NCBI RefSeq assembly: GCF_051713825.1
Contig: NZ_JBIOQR010000001.1
Span: forward strand, 1,860,001 to 1,924,000
DNA from: Enterococcus_K sp051713825
GTDB taxonomy: Bacteria; Bacillota; Bacilli; Lactobacillales; Enterococcaceae
Reading direction: 5' to 3'
Length of the DNA: 64,000 bases
Part shown: positions 1 through 8,939 of the stretch, in pieces
Numbering within the stretch: the stretch's first letter is position 1
Layout: every line of letters starts with the position of its first letter
Notes under the pieces: model-generated
Seen by the model: the letters and a program-made list of their open reading frames with translations, nothing else
Database searches by the model: none
Told to the model about the DNA's origin: nothing
Program-made: the position numbers and the translations under genes

Positions 1-1002
1 GTACCAATATAACAAAGAAAAAGTTGGATCAATAATCGGCTCTGATAAAATACCCGTCTGTGGCTCATCAGCTGTTCGTTTAACTAGCTGAGCCAACTCA
101 TCACCACTAAGCGAAAATGTAAATTGATCACTTTCTCCTTCTTGCGTTTGTCGCCAATACTCGAGCCTTTGTTGATCCAGCACTTCATCCGCATGCTCTA
201 AAAAGTCAGTCTGGACCTTTTGCGCTAGTAGTTGTTGCCCAAAAGAAGACTGATATGCAGGTAAATAATCGAGTTCGCGTAAAAAGTTGATGGTTTTAAT
301 ACTTTCTGTTGCTTTGATTTTATCTATCTCGTCCCACTTCTTTTTGTCCTCTTGATTAATTAGAGGTGAGGGTGTCATCGTGTCGATTTGATAAGGTCTC
401 AAGGTCAGCAACTCTTCTTGGTTCAAGTAAGTCACGCCAAATAGTTCACCATCATTTTGATCAAAGAAAAGAATCGCAAATGTTTGATTATCGAACGCAA
501 TTAATGGGCGATAATTCATATCTTCTTCCATCAATTCGATATTAACAGGTTCTCCCTCATACTCGAAACTAAAATTGGGGTAAATCATGGTTAATTCTGA
601 CAGTTTTCCCATCGTCATCTGATAAGTAAATGGTGTAATATTTTCTTTTGTATCCCCAATAGCTTTAATGGCGACAACTTTGCCAGCCGAGATATTGGCT
701 TCTACTCGAGCCTTTTTATTTTCTACTTTGTATTGCCGGATTTCATAGTTAAATCCGGTTTGATATGTTTTTTCTGGTCGACCAAGCAACTTTTCTAGTT
801 CACTTGCTTTTTTATTTATATACGAAGAAAAGCCCTTTGCGGGCAGTTCTTCATATTTCAACGTAGTATTGTGAAGGGGAGTTACTGTCTCACTTTTCGT
901 TTGTACAGGTTTTTCTGCCTTATTTTTAAACACAACTGGTTCAAAATAGAAGATCAATAACACTGCTACAAAGATACTCATAAATAATCCGACACGTTTC
1001 AT
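1..1002 (-). CDS. CAP-associated secreted protein, YlbC-like (partial)
   Basis: The reading frame opens at ATG 1002 behind AGGTGA and runs off the left edge without a stop, so only about 333 N-terminal residues are visible. It starts MKRVGLFMSIFVAVLLIFYF, a signal peptide or membrane anchor. The following region, with ELEKLLGRPEKTYQTGFNYE and later LFGVTYLNQEELLTLRPY, resembles the CAP-associated N-terminal domain found ahead of a CAP/SCP domain in Bacillus YlbC-type proteins; the CAP domain itself would lie outside the window. It follows pyc by 25 bp on the same strand, and ylaN-ftsW-pyc-ylb is also a neighbourhood in Bacillus. Biochemical function is not established for the family. Confidence 0.72.
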   Translation of the reverse strand, partial: MKRVGLFMSIFVAVLLIFYFEPVVFKNKAEKPVQTKSETVTPLHNTTLKYEELPAKGFSSYINKKASELEKLLGRPEKTYQTGFNYEIRQYKVENKKARVEANISAGKVVAIKAIGDTKENITPFTYQMTMGKLSELTMIYPNFSFEYEGEPVNIELMEEDMNYRPLIAFDNQTFAILFFDQNDGELFGVTYLNQEELLTLRPYQIDTMTPSPLINQEDKKKWDEIDKIKATESIKTINFLRELDYLPAYQSSFGQQLLAQKVQTDFLEHADEVLDQQRLEYWRQTQEGESDQFTFSLSGDELAQLVKRTADEPQTGILSEPIIDPTFSLLYWY

Positions 1003-1027
1003 GTCTCATTTCACCTACATTGAATTC

Positions 1028-4000
1028 TTATTTTTCTTTTACTTCAATCAATAAATCTCCAGATTGAATAGGTTCTCCTTCTGTCACGTATACGTGTTCA
1101 ACAACCCCATCAAAACGAGCTTCTACAGAGGTTTCCATCTTCATAGCTTCTGTAACAAGTAAGGTATCCCCGCGTTGCACACGGTCTCCCTTATTCACAA
1201 GAACTTGAAGCACAGAGCCTGACATAGTCGCACCAATTTGTTCTTTGTTTGTTGGTTCTGCTTTTCGTTTCGTTTGTACAGAGCTAATGATTGAATTATC
1301 TTTTACAACAATTTCTCGGCGTTGTCCATTCAAGTTAAAGAAGAGCACGCGATTTCCTTCAATATCTGGCTCACCAATCTCATCTAAACGTAAAATTAAT
1401 ATCTTACCACGCTCGATTTGTACATTAATCGATTCACCCAAACGAATCCCTTGGAAGAATGTTGGCGTGTCTAATAAAGTAACATCACCAAACCGCTCAT
1501 ACGCTTTTTGATAATCTAAAAATACTTGAGGATACATGAGATAACTTAAGACATCTTCTTTTTTCGGTTCAAAACCAATTAATTCGGCTAACTCTGTTTT
1601 CACCTTTTCAAAGTCCACTGGTTCTGCTAAGTCACCTGGACGATTGGTAAAGGCTGGTCTACCTTTCAAGATAATTCGTTGTAACTTTTCAGGGAAACCG
1701 CCAACAGGTTGTCCTAATTCGCCTTGGAAGAAGGTAACCACAGATTCAGGGAAGCTGAGACTTTCCCCTTTTTCAAAAATATCTTCTTCTGTTAATTCAT
1801 TTTGGACCATAAATAATGCCATATCACCAACAACTTTGGAAGAAGGTGTGACTTTGACAATATCACCAAACATCAAATTAACTGTGTGGTACATTTTTTT
1901 GATTTCGTCCCATTTAGCTCCAAGCCCAACTGCTTTTGCTTGTTGTTGTAAGTTTGAATACTGTCCACCAGGCATCTCATGCATATAAACTTCTGTTTGA
2001 GGAGCATTTAAGCCATTTTCAAATGGTTTGTAGTACATACGAACGTCTTCCCAATAATGATTGATTTTTTGAACATTATCAATATTTACATCCGGCACAC
2101 GAGCACCATTCACCAATGCATAATATAAGCTACTCATACTTGGTTGGCTGGTATTTCCGCTCATTGCACTGGTTGCCACATCAACAATATCAACACCGGC
2201 TTTAGTGGCCGCTGAATACGTAATAATCCCATTACCACTTGTATCGTGAGTATGCAGATGAATCGGTAAATCAGTTGTTTCTTTTAGTTCACTAATCAAA
2301 CGATAAGCTGCTTGTGGTTTTAATAATCCAGCCATATCTTTAATCGCAATGATATGTGCGCCTAGCTGTTCCAACTCTTTGGCCATGTCTTTGTAATATT
2401 GAACGTTATATTTTGCTCTAGATGGATCATTAATATCCCCTGTATAACAGATAGCTGCCTCTGCAATTTTCCCCGTATCTCGAACTGCTTGGATACTTTT
2501 TTCCATTTGCGGAATCCAGTTTAAACTATCAAAAATACGGAAAACATCAATTCCTTGAGCAGCTGCTTCATTAATAAACTCCACAATCACATTATCTGGA
2601 TAGTTTGAATAACCAACCGCATTCGAACCTCTAAAGAGCATTTGGAACAAGGTATTTGGCATCAAACGACGAAGTTTTCTCAAACGCTGCCACGGATCTT
2701 CATTTAAGAAACGATAGGCAACATCAAACGTTGCACCGCCCCACATCTCTGCGGAGAATAGTTCTGGTAATCCTTCTCCGGTTAAACGAGCAATTCCTTT
2801 AAAATCTTGTGTCCGAACACGTGTTGCTAATAAGCTTTGATGTGCATCTCTAAAGGTTGTATCCGTCAAAAGCAAATCTTCTTGATTTCTAATCCAATCA
2901 ACAACTGCGTCTGCCCCTTTAGATTCTAAAACTTCTTTGGCAGTTACAAAACCTTGACGACGCTCAATATCTTCTGGAATTCTTGGTTCTTCATAAAAAC
3001 GTTTCTTGGCTTTTTCAATTCCAGGGAACCCATTAACAGTAATCTCACCAATGTATTTCATTGTTTTGTTTCCGCGATCTCGAACTCTTGGAAATTCAAA
3101 TAGTTGAGGCGTATTATCAATAAATGTTGTTTTAGACTCCCCTGATTGGAAGGCTGGGTGACTAATCACATTTTGTAAGAACGCAATATTTGTTTTAACT
3201 CCACGAATCCGAAATTCTGTTAAACAACGTTGCATTTTTTGAATGGCTTTTTCAAAACTAATTCCGTGAGTACAAACCTTTACTAATAAAGAATCAAAGT
3301 AAGGCGTTACTACCGCACCTGAATAAGCATTACCTACATCCAAACGGACACCAAAACCACCAGGTGAACGATACGTATCAATCTTACCTGTGTCTGGCAT
3401 AAAGTGATTCATAGGGTCTTCAGTAGTGATCCGGCATTGAATAGCTGCCCCTTTTAACTCAATATCTTTTTGTTGAGGTAAGCCAATTTCTTTGTGCAAA
3501 TCTTTTCCTTGAGCAATCAATAATTGACTAGTCACAATATCAATGTCTGTAATCATCTCAGTAATCGTATGTTCTACTTGGACACGAGGGTTGACTTCAA
3601 TAAAATAAAACTTATCGCCTTCAACTAAAAATTCAACTGTTCCAGCATTCACATACCCTACATGTTTCATTAATTGGACAGCTGCTTGACAGATTTTTTC
3701 ACGTTGCTCATCATTCATAGAGACACAGGGTGCCACCTCTACTACCTTTTGATGACGTCGTTGCACGGAACAATCACGCTCAAATAAATGGACCACATTC
3801 CCGTGTGTGTCACCAAGTATCTGAACTTCAATATGTTTGGGATTGCCAATATATTTTTCGACATAAACTTCATCACTACCAAAAGCTGCTTTCGCTTCGC
3901 TTTTTGCGCGTTCATAACCATCACGTGCCTCTTTTTCATCATGAGCGACACGCATACCACGTCCACCGCCACCTAAAGCCGCTTTAATCATAATCGGATA

Positions 4001-4456
4001 ATCATGAGAGTCAGCAAATGCTAACACTTCATCGATTGAGTCAACAGGGCCATCTGTACCTGGAATAGAGGCAATCCCGGCCGCTACAGCTGCTTCTTTT
4101 GCTTTAATTTTATCGCCAAAAATATCTAAATGATGTTGAGTTGGTCCGACAAAAATTAACCCCTCTTCTTCACAACGACGAGCAAACTCTAAATTCTCAG
4201 ATAAAAAACCATACCCTGGATGAATCGCATCAACTTCGGCTTTTTTTGCAATTTTGATAATTCCTTCAATATCAAGATAGGCATCAATTGGTTTTTTCCC
4301 TTTCCCAACTAAATAAGCTTCGTCTGCTTTGAAGCGGTGAACTGAATATTCATCTTCTGCGGCATAGACCGCAACAGTTTTGATATTTAACTCTGTACAC
4401 GCCCGAAATACTCGAATAGCAATTTCTCCACGGTTCGCTACTAAAACTTTTTTCAT
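1028..4456 (-). CDS. pyc: Pyruvate carboxylase
   Basis: Carboxylates pyruvate to oxaloacetate using ATP, bicarbonate and biotin, an anaplerotic step in the cytoplasm. The 1142 residues match full-length single-chain PYC. In order: biotin carboxylase (about 1-450, glycine-rich ATP loop GGGGRGM), carboxyltransferase (about 525-800, starting near TTFRDAHQSLLATRVR), a PYC/OADA central region, and a C-terminal biotinyl domain with EAMKMET, biotinyl lysine near residue 1106. The start has AGGAG upstream. It lies 22 bp after ftsW and is probably cotranscribed with ylaN-ftsW. No defects seen. Confidence 0.97.
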   Translation of the reverse strand: MKKVLVANRGEIAIRVFRACTELNIKTVAVYAAEDEYSVHRFKADEAYLVGKGKKPIDAYLDIEGIIKIAKKAEVDAIHPGYGFLSENLEFARRCEEEGLIFVGPTQHHLDIFGDKIKAKEAAVAAGIASIPGTDGPVDSIDEVLAFADSHDYPIMIKAALGGGGRGMRVAHDEKEARDGYERAKSEAKAAFGSDEVYVEKYIGNPKHIEVQILGDTHGNVVHLFERDCSVQRRHQKVVEVAPCVSMNDEQREKICQAAVQLMKHVGYVNAGTVEFLVEGDKFYFIEVNPRVQVEHTITEMITDIDIVTSQLLIAQGKDLHKEIGLPQQKDIELKGAAIQCRITTEDPMNHFMPDTGKIDTYRSPGGFGVRLDVGNAYSGAVVTPYFDSLLVKVCTHGISFEKAIQKMQRCLTEFRIRGVKTNIAFLQNVISHPAFQSGESKTTFIDNTPQLFEFPRVRDRGNKTMKYIGEITVNGFPGIEKAKKRFYEEPRIPEDIERRQGFVTAKEVLESKGADAVVDWIRNQEDLLLTDTTFRDAHQSLLATRVRTQDFKGIARLTGEGLPELFSAEMWGGATFDVAYRFLNEDPWQRLRKLRRLMPNTLFQMLFRGSNAVGYSNYPDNVIVEFINEAAAQGIDVFRIFDSLNWIPQMEKSIQAVRDTGKIAEAAICYTGDINDPSRAKYNVQYYKDMAKELEQLGAHIIAIKDMAGLLKPQAAYRLISELKETTDLPIHLHTHDTSGNGIITYSAATKAGVDIVDVATSAMSGNTSQPSMSSLYYALVNGARVPDVNIDNVQKINHYWEDVRMYYKPFENGLNAPQTEVYMHEMPGGQYSNLQQQAKAVGLGAKWDEIKKMYHTVNLMFGDIVKVTPSSKVVGDMALFMVQNELTEEDIFEKGESLSFPESVVTFFQGELGQPVGGFPEKLQRIILKGRPAFTNRPGDLAEPVDFEKVKTELAELIGFEPKKEDVLSYLMYPQVFLDYQKAYERFGDVTLLDTPTFFQGIRLGESINVQIERGKILILRLDEIGEPDIEGNRVLFFNLNGQRREIVVKDNSIISSVQTKRKAEPTNKEQIGATMSGSVLQVLVNKGDRVQRGDTLLVTEAMKMETSVEARFDGVVEHVYVTEGEPIQSGDLLIEVKEK

Positions 4457-4478
4457 CTAACCACTCCTACCATTTTCT

Positions 4479-5669
4479 TCATTTTTCGTTCATTTGTTCA
4501 TTATAATACGGTTGTAGCTGTTTACGCTTTTCATTTGCACTAACATTTAAGACTAAACCAATCCCAATAGACAGAACCAATAAGCTTGACCCACCCTGAC
4601 TGATAAACGGAAAGGTAATCCCAGTCAATGGAATAATCCCGGTTATTCCACCTAAATTGACAAATATTTGAATCAGAAGCATACTCCCTACACCATAACA
4701 AATCAGTGAATTAAAGGCATCGCGTGAACGAATCCCGACTAAAAAAATTCGAGCAATCATAAAAATAAGTAAGCCTAAAACCATCATAGCTACAATCAAG
4801 CCTAGCTCTTCCACTACGATTGCAAAAATATAATCCGTCTGCGCTTCTTTTAAAAAGCCTTTTTTCTCAATACTATTACCCAAGCCTCGACCAAATAAAC
4901 CACCATTAAACATTGCGTAATAGCCGTTAACCATCTGATGACCGAGCCCATATTCATCAGCAAATGGATTTTGGTAGATAGCAAAACGGTTATAAATATA
5001 TTGATATTTAGCTGGCAATATCGCTTTGCCAAAAAGATTCATTGCTTGAATAGCCAGAAAACTTAGGGCTATCCCACCACCACCAATTTTAAAGGCCCAG
5101 GTATAATTTACGCCACTAGCCAAAAGTAAAATAATAACTAGTAAAGTTAAAACGGCCGCATTCCCAAAGTCAGGCATAATCGCTACCCCAGCAATTAGTG
5201 CCATGACTAACCACATCGGTCGTTTGACAGTTTGGACAAAATCAGTCGCAATCGTCTCTTGTCTCTTTGATAAAATAAGCGCTAAGTACCAAACTAAAAC
5301 AATTTTTAGAAGCTCCGCAGGCTGAATAGAAAAGTATTTTAAACTAATCCATCCTTTTGCTCCATTTATTGCATCAAAAAATAAATAGGCAATAGCAAGC
5401 AATACCCCTGTTACAACGATTGCTAAACGGACTAATGATTCATTTTTGAACACATCGGTCTTCATCTTATACATAATACCAATCACAATTAAACTAAGAA
5501 CCCAAAAAGCTGTTTGGCTAATAACCATACTCGCTGGATTCAGCCCCCTTGACAATTGTAAATAGAAGGTTGAGCTATAAACCATAATTAACCCTATTAC
5601 GCTTAATATTAGATAGGGAATAAAAATACTGTAATCCATCAAATGACGTTTTTTTATCTTTTCTGGCAA
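4479..5669 (-). CDS. ftsW: FtsW/RodA/SpoVE family peptidoglycan polymerase
   Basis: Polytopic SEDS glycosyltransferase that polymerises lipid II at the division site together with a class B PBP. The 396 residues contain about ten hydrophobic segments, GKAIL and NRFAIYQNPFADEYGLGHQMVNGYYA in the long extracellular loop, and the conserved C-terminal GITFPFISQGGSSLL. Translation starts at a TTG with AAGGAGG eight bases upstream. It follows ylaN by 3 bp and precedes pyc, the Bacillus ylaN-ftsW-pycA order, which favours FtsW over RodA. Confidence 0.9.
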   Translation of the reverse strand: MPEKIKKRHLMDYSIFIPYLILSVIGLIMVYSSTFYLQLSRGLNPASMVISQTAFWVLSLIVIGIMYKMKTDVFKNESLVRLAIVVTGVLLAIAYLFFDAINGAKGWISLKYFSIQPAELLKIVLVWYLALILSKRQETIATDFVQTVKRPMWLVMALIAGVAIMPDFGNAAVLTLLVIILLLASGVNYTWAFKIGGGGIALSFLAIQAMNLFGKAILPAKYQYIYNRFAIYQNPFADEYGLGHQMVNGYYAMFNGGLFGRGLGNSIEKKGFLKEAQTDYIFAIVVEELGLIVAMMVLGLLIFMIARIFLVGIRSRDAFNSLICYGVGSMLLIQIFVNLGGITGIIPLTGITFPFISQGGSSLLVLSIGIGLVLNVSANEKRKQLQPYYNEQMNEK

Positions 5670-5672
5670 GTG

Positions 5673-5975
5673 TTAAACCTCCTTGCCCTGTTCGTTATTT
5701 TCTTGCGTTTCTGCATAAACTTCTGTATATAAACGATTCAGCTCTTGCTCCAAATCACTCATTAATTGGTGTCCATCATCCTTTGATATCATACCCAAAC
5801 GAACAGCAAAAGTAACCTGTCTAGAAAAACCATACATTTGAGTGTCAACAACCTCTTCAAATGCCTTACATTGTGAGATACATAAACTATTTTTTTGATT
5901 GCGGATTAACATTTTGATTCGATCCGCATCTTGATTTAATAAACTTAGTGCAAATTCTGGAGAAATAGATTCCAT
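5673..5975 (-). CDS. ylaN: YlaN / UPF0358 family protein
   Basis: Small soluble protein of 100 residues, mostly helical, with the family core MYGFSRQVTFAVRLGM. In Bacillus and Staphylococcus YlaN has been linked to iron homeostasis through Fur; that is family knowledge and cannot be tested here. A purine-rich stretch precedes ATG 5975. It is the first gene of the ylaN-ftsW-pyc run, with ftsW starting 3 bp after its stop. Confidence 0.88.
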   Translation of the reverse strand: MESISPEFALSLLNQDADRIKMLIRNQKNSLCISQCKAFEEVVDTQMYGFSRQVTFAVRLGMISKDDGHQLMSDLEQELNRLYTEVYAETQENNEQGKEV

Positions 5976-6074
5976 TTGCGCCTAACCCCCCATCTTAATT
6001 TTATTATTATAGCATAATTTATCGGTATTTAAATGAGAAAACAGAAGTTTTTAATCGTTTATTAAAAATATATG

Positions 6075-6106
6075 AACGATAAACTTTTCATATTTCACTT
6101 ATCGTT
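6075..6106 (-). terminator. Possible terminator after recQ
   Basis: Perfect 8-bp inverted repeat, AACGATAA at 6075-6082 and TTATCGTT at 6099-6106. On the minus strand a T-rich tract (CATATATTTTTAA) follows. It lies between recQ and ylaN. The stem is short and AT-rich, so this is tentative. Confidence 0.4.
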
Positions 6107-6192
6107 GACCGTCTTCTCAAAGAAAATTTTTCTCGTTTCCTCACCAAAAATTCATTTTAATTCAGCTAGGGTGTCTTCTCTCTCATTTCTCC

Positions 6193-7968
6193 CTATTCTG
6201 ATTTCTCAGTTTGTTGATAGGCTTGTAAACAAGCTAAAAATTGTTCGCCGTATTTATCCAATTTATTTTGGCCAACCCCTTTAATTTGAAGAAGATCCAA
6301 TCTTGAAGTAGGAATCTGTGTGCTCATCTCTTTTAACGTCGCATCCGAGAATACAACATATGGTGGAACATTGGTTTCTTCAGCAATGGTTGTTCGAATT
6401 CCTCTTAATTGTTCAAACAGTTCATTATTTTGTTCCAATTTACTCGCCTGTCGTTGCTCTTTTCGAAAGACAGTCTGTTGCCCTTTCAGAACCTGAACCC
6501 CTTTTTTTGTAACTAGGAGTGTAGGAAACTGGCCTTTTGATGGTGCCAATAGTCCATCTGCTGTCAAAAAATCAATTAAGCTCGTTACTTCCTTCTGTGG
6601 TCGTCCCTTCATCAAGCCGTACGTAGACAATCGTTCAAAGCCGAATTGATCAATTTTTTGATCTTTTGAACCAGTTAATACTTTGGCAACCAACCCTTTT
6701 CCAAATCGTTCATCCATTCGTTTAACACAAGAAAGAACCATTTGTGCTTCTTTCGTAATCTCAACTTTTGAGCGACTATCAAGACAATTACTACAGCGTC
6801 CACATGGCTGACTCTCTTGACCAAAATAGCGCAAAATAAACTGTTGCAAACATCCTTCTGTATTAGAATATTGACTCATTTCTCTAAGCTTTGTATATTC
6901 ATTTTGTTTCAATTCGTGAGAACGTTGTGACTGCTCAATAAAATACTGATGAACTTGTAAATCCTGCGGTGCAAAAAGTAAGATAGCGTCACTTGGCAAA
7001 CCATCTCGGCCAGCCCGCCCCGCTTCTTGATAATAGGCTTCCATGGTCCCTGGAATTTGCGCGTGTATCACAAAACGAACATTACTTTTATTAATCCCCA
7101 TCCCAAACGCATTTGTCGCAACAATCGTTTGAATTCGATCATACAAAAAGTCTTCTTGAAACTTTGATCGTTCCTCATCTTTTAGTCCCGCATGATAGTA
7201 CCCAACTGACAATCCTTCAACCTTTAATAAGTGATATATTTTTTCAACTTCTTTTCTTGTATTGGCATAAATGATTCCTGACTGCCCTTGATTTAACCTC
7301 AAATATTCGAGCAAGTAAATCTCTTTTTTCTGATCGGCAATCACTTGAAAACTAATATTCTCACGTGCAAAGCCAGTAGCCACCTGATTACTTTCTGGAA
7401 TTGACAGTAATTGTTTAATGTCTTGGGCAACCAGTGGCGTTGCGGTAGCAGTCAAGGCAACAATTGTCGGTCTTTTGTCTAAGTGATTCAAGTAATCCGC
7501 CATCTCTAGATAACTAGGTCGAAAATCATGTCCCCAATGTGAGATACAGTGGGCTTCATCAACAGCAATCAAATCAATGGGTAATTCATCTAGTAAGTCT
7601 TGAAAATCTGGCATCACCAAACGCTCTGGCGCGATATATAATAGTTTATACGCTCCTTGACGTAAGCCTTGAATCCTTTTTGTAACACCTGAATAGTCCA
7701 ATGAGCTATTAATATACGTAGCTGAAATTCCCAGCTGATTCGCCGCATCTACTTGGTCCTTCATTAAAGAAATTAGTGGTGAAACTACAATTGTCAAACG
7801 AGCAAAGGCACTTGCTGGAAGCTGATAACAAATCGACTTACCGCTTCCTGTGGGCATAATACCCAATACATCCTTTTGTTCTTCTATATACTGAATGACT
7901 TCTCTTTGGCCATTGCGAAACTCTGTGTAACCAAAGACATCCTTTAAGACTTGATTCATCATTTCCAT
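6193..7968 (-). CDS. recQ: ATP-dependent DNA helicase RecQ
   Basis: 3'-5' SF2 helicase acting in recombination and fork repair. The 591 residues show Walker A GSGKS at 41-45, DEAH at 137-140 followed by CISHWGHDFR, and helicase C motifs including YYQEAGRAGRDG. A four-cysteine zinc site follows (GCLQQF...QPCGRCSNC), then a winged-helix region and a C-terminal HRDC domain ending near LDKYGEQFLACLQ. ATG 7968 has GGGGGAG upstream. This is the usual full-length RecQ. It appears to be a single-gene unit. Confidence 0.96.
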   Translation of the reverse strand: MEMMNQVLKDVFGYTEFRNGQREVIQYIEEQKDVLGIMPTGSGKSICYQLPASAFARLTIVVSPLISLMKDQVDAANQLGISATYINSSLDYSGVTKRIQGLRQGAYKLLYIAPERLVMPDFQDLLDELPIDLIAVDEAHCISHWGHDFRPSYLEMADYLNHLDKRPTIVALTATATPLVAQDIKQLLSIPESNQVATGFARENISFQVIADQKKEIYLLEYLRLNQGQSGIIYANTRKEVEKIYHLLKVEGLSVGYYHAGLKDEERSKFQEDFLYDRIQTIVATNAFGMGINKSNVRFVIHAQIPGTMEAYYQEAGRAGRDGLPSDAILLFAPQDLQVHQYFIEQSQRSHELKQNEYTKLREMSQYSNTEGCLQQFILRYFGQESQPCGRCSNCLDSRSKVEITKEAQMVLSCVKRMDERFGKGLVAKVLTGSKDQKIDQFGFERLSTYGLMKGRPQKEVTSLIDFLTADGLLAPSKGQFPTLLVTKKGVQVLKGQQTVFRKEQRQASKLEQNNELFEQLRGIRTTIAEETNVPPYVVFSDATLKEMSTQIPTSRLDLLQIKGVGQNKLDKYGEQFLACLQAYQQTEKSE

Positions 7969-8308
7969 CTAATTTTCTCCCCCAGTCAACCTTTTCATTC
8001 TAGCATTTTTTCTTATCGGCTCGCAACATCTCTTTGTGAAACACTGATAACTTATGAAACTTTTTACCTCTCTAAAATTTCCATCAAAAATTGAAATGCT
8101 TTTTTATCAGGCTTTTTCTGATAATTTTACCTATCTTTTCCACAGACTTTATTCCACAGAATGTCCGTTCCCCTATTCTGCTATCTAGTATTTTTTATTG
8201 TTGGCCCCTCATCAGAAATGATTATTAGGTTAGAAATGCATCAAAAAGTAAGAACCCAATATTGGCTCTTTATATCTCTTCTCATAATTAAATTACGCAA
8301 AAAAAAAA
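7969..8308. other. Gene-free stretch between recQ and the repeat
   Basis: About 340 bp without a credible gene. It must hold the recQ promoter near its left end. A small hairpin, TTATCAG/CTGATAA followed by TTTT, lies near 8106-8130. The short open frame from 8161 has no ribosome binding site and runs into the repeat, so it is not called. Confidence 0.5.
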
Positions 8309-8346
8309 GAGCATGGGACATAACTCAAAAAGTTATGCCCATGCTC
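8300..8346 (-). terminator. Strong terminator: head hairpin of repeat copy 1
   Basis: GAGCATGGGACATAACT and AGTTATGCCCATGCTC form a 16-17 bp stem (one base missing on one arm) around a short loop. On the minus strand it is followed by a T run (plus-strand A run 8300-8308), a canonical intrinsic terminator for leftward transcripts. The nearest upstream gene is typA, so the repeat probably forms a roughly 600-nt 3' UTR of typA. Confidence 0.8.
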
Positions 8347-8526
8347 CTATTTCCCGAATAAACGGTGGTCACAGAAGCAACTCCATCTGCACTCCGTAAA
8401 ACCACTTCGATCTCATCAATCTCTAAAGGTGGAACACCTTAAGAATTGAAGGACGTTGTTCCGCTCTCAACAACTTCTACGCATAGGACATGCTAGAGTT
8501 GAAGGTTCAAAAAATAAGCTGAAATT

Positions 8527-8632
8527 GCTGTGAAACACTATTTACAAAGTAAATAGATGTAGAACAGTACCTACCCGGTGCTGTGAAACACTATTTACAA
8601 AGTAAATAGATGTAGAACAGTACCTACCTGGT
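8527..8632. repeat. Two tandem 53-nt palindromic cassettes (type A)
   Basis: Units 8527-8579 and 8580-8632 differ at one visible base near the end (CCCGGT versus CCTGGT). Each contains the perfect inverted repeat CTATTTAC-AAA-GTAAATAG inside outer CTGT/ACAG arms. A single type A unit recurs at 58978-59030 in copy 3 of the repeat. Confidence 0.88.
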
Positions 8633-8724
8633 CACAAAAATTTGAAGAGCACCACGTAGGAATCAATCAACATCGAAAGAAAGGCTTTCGTGTTTCTTGT
8701 CATTTTCGTGGATTCCCTCTTATT

Positions 8725-8877
8725 GCTGTAAAACACAACGAAGCATGAGTTGATGTTGCACAGTACCTAATCGGTGCTGTAAAACACAACGAAGCATGAG
8801 TTGATGTTGCACAGTACCTAATCGGTGCTGTAAAACACAGCGAACCATGAGTTGATGTTGCACAGTACCTACCCGGT
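8725..8877. repeat. Three tandem 51-nt cassettes (type B)
   Basis: Units 8725-8775, 8776-8826 and 8827-8877. The first two are identical; the third differs at a few positions (AGCGAACC for AACGAAGC, and CCCGGT at its end). Each can pair CTGT/ACAG and AACA/TGTT arms. Single type B units occur at 24958-25008 and 59231-59281, so copy number varies between elements. Confidence 0.88.
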
Positions 8878-8939
8878 TCTCGGAGTTAAACACTTCTGTC
8901 CCAATCTCAATTCATTCCATAAATTAATGAAATCTGTTT

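Larger units (their letters stand above)
8309..8908. repeat. Modular interspersed repeat, copy 1 (600 bp)
   Basis: First of three related elements (others at 24649-25039 and 57011-59312). Order: head hairpin; a constant stretch with CCGAATAAACGGTGG; a module with two hairpins (AAGGTG-CACCTT, and a stem built from CAACTTCTA and TAGAGTTG); two 53-nt cassettes; a linker with CGAAAG/CTTTCG inside GGAATC/GATTCC; three 51-nt cassettes; and the tail CGGAGTTAAACACTTCTGTC then CCAATCTC. The tail TGTCCCAA is complementary to the head GGGACA. It has no convincing ORF, transposase or CRISPR features. Confidence 0.85.

Noticed and set aside
8527..8877. Tandem repeats that could suggest a CRISPR array
   Set aside because: Units are adjacent with no unique spacers, two different unit types occur, and no cas genes are present.
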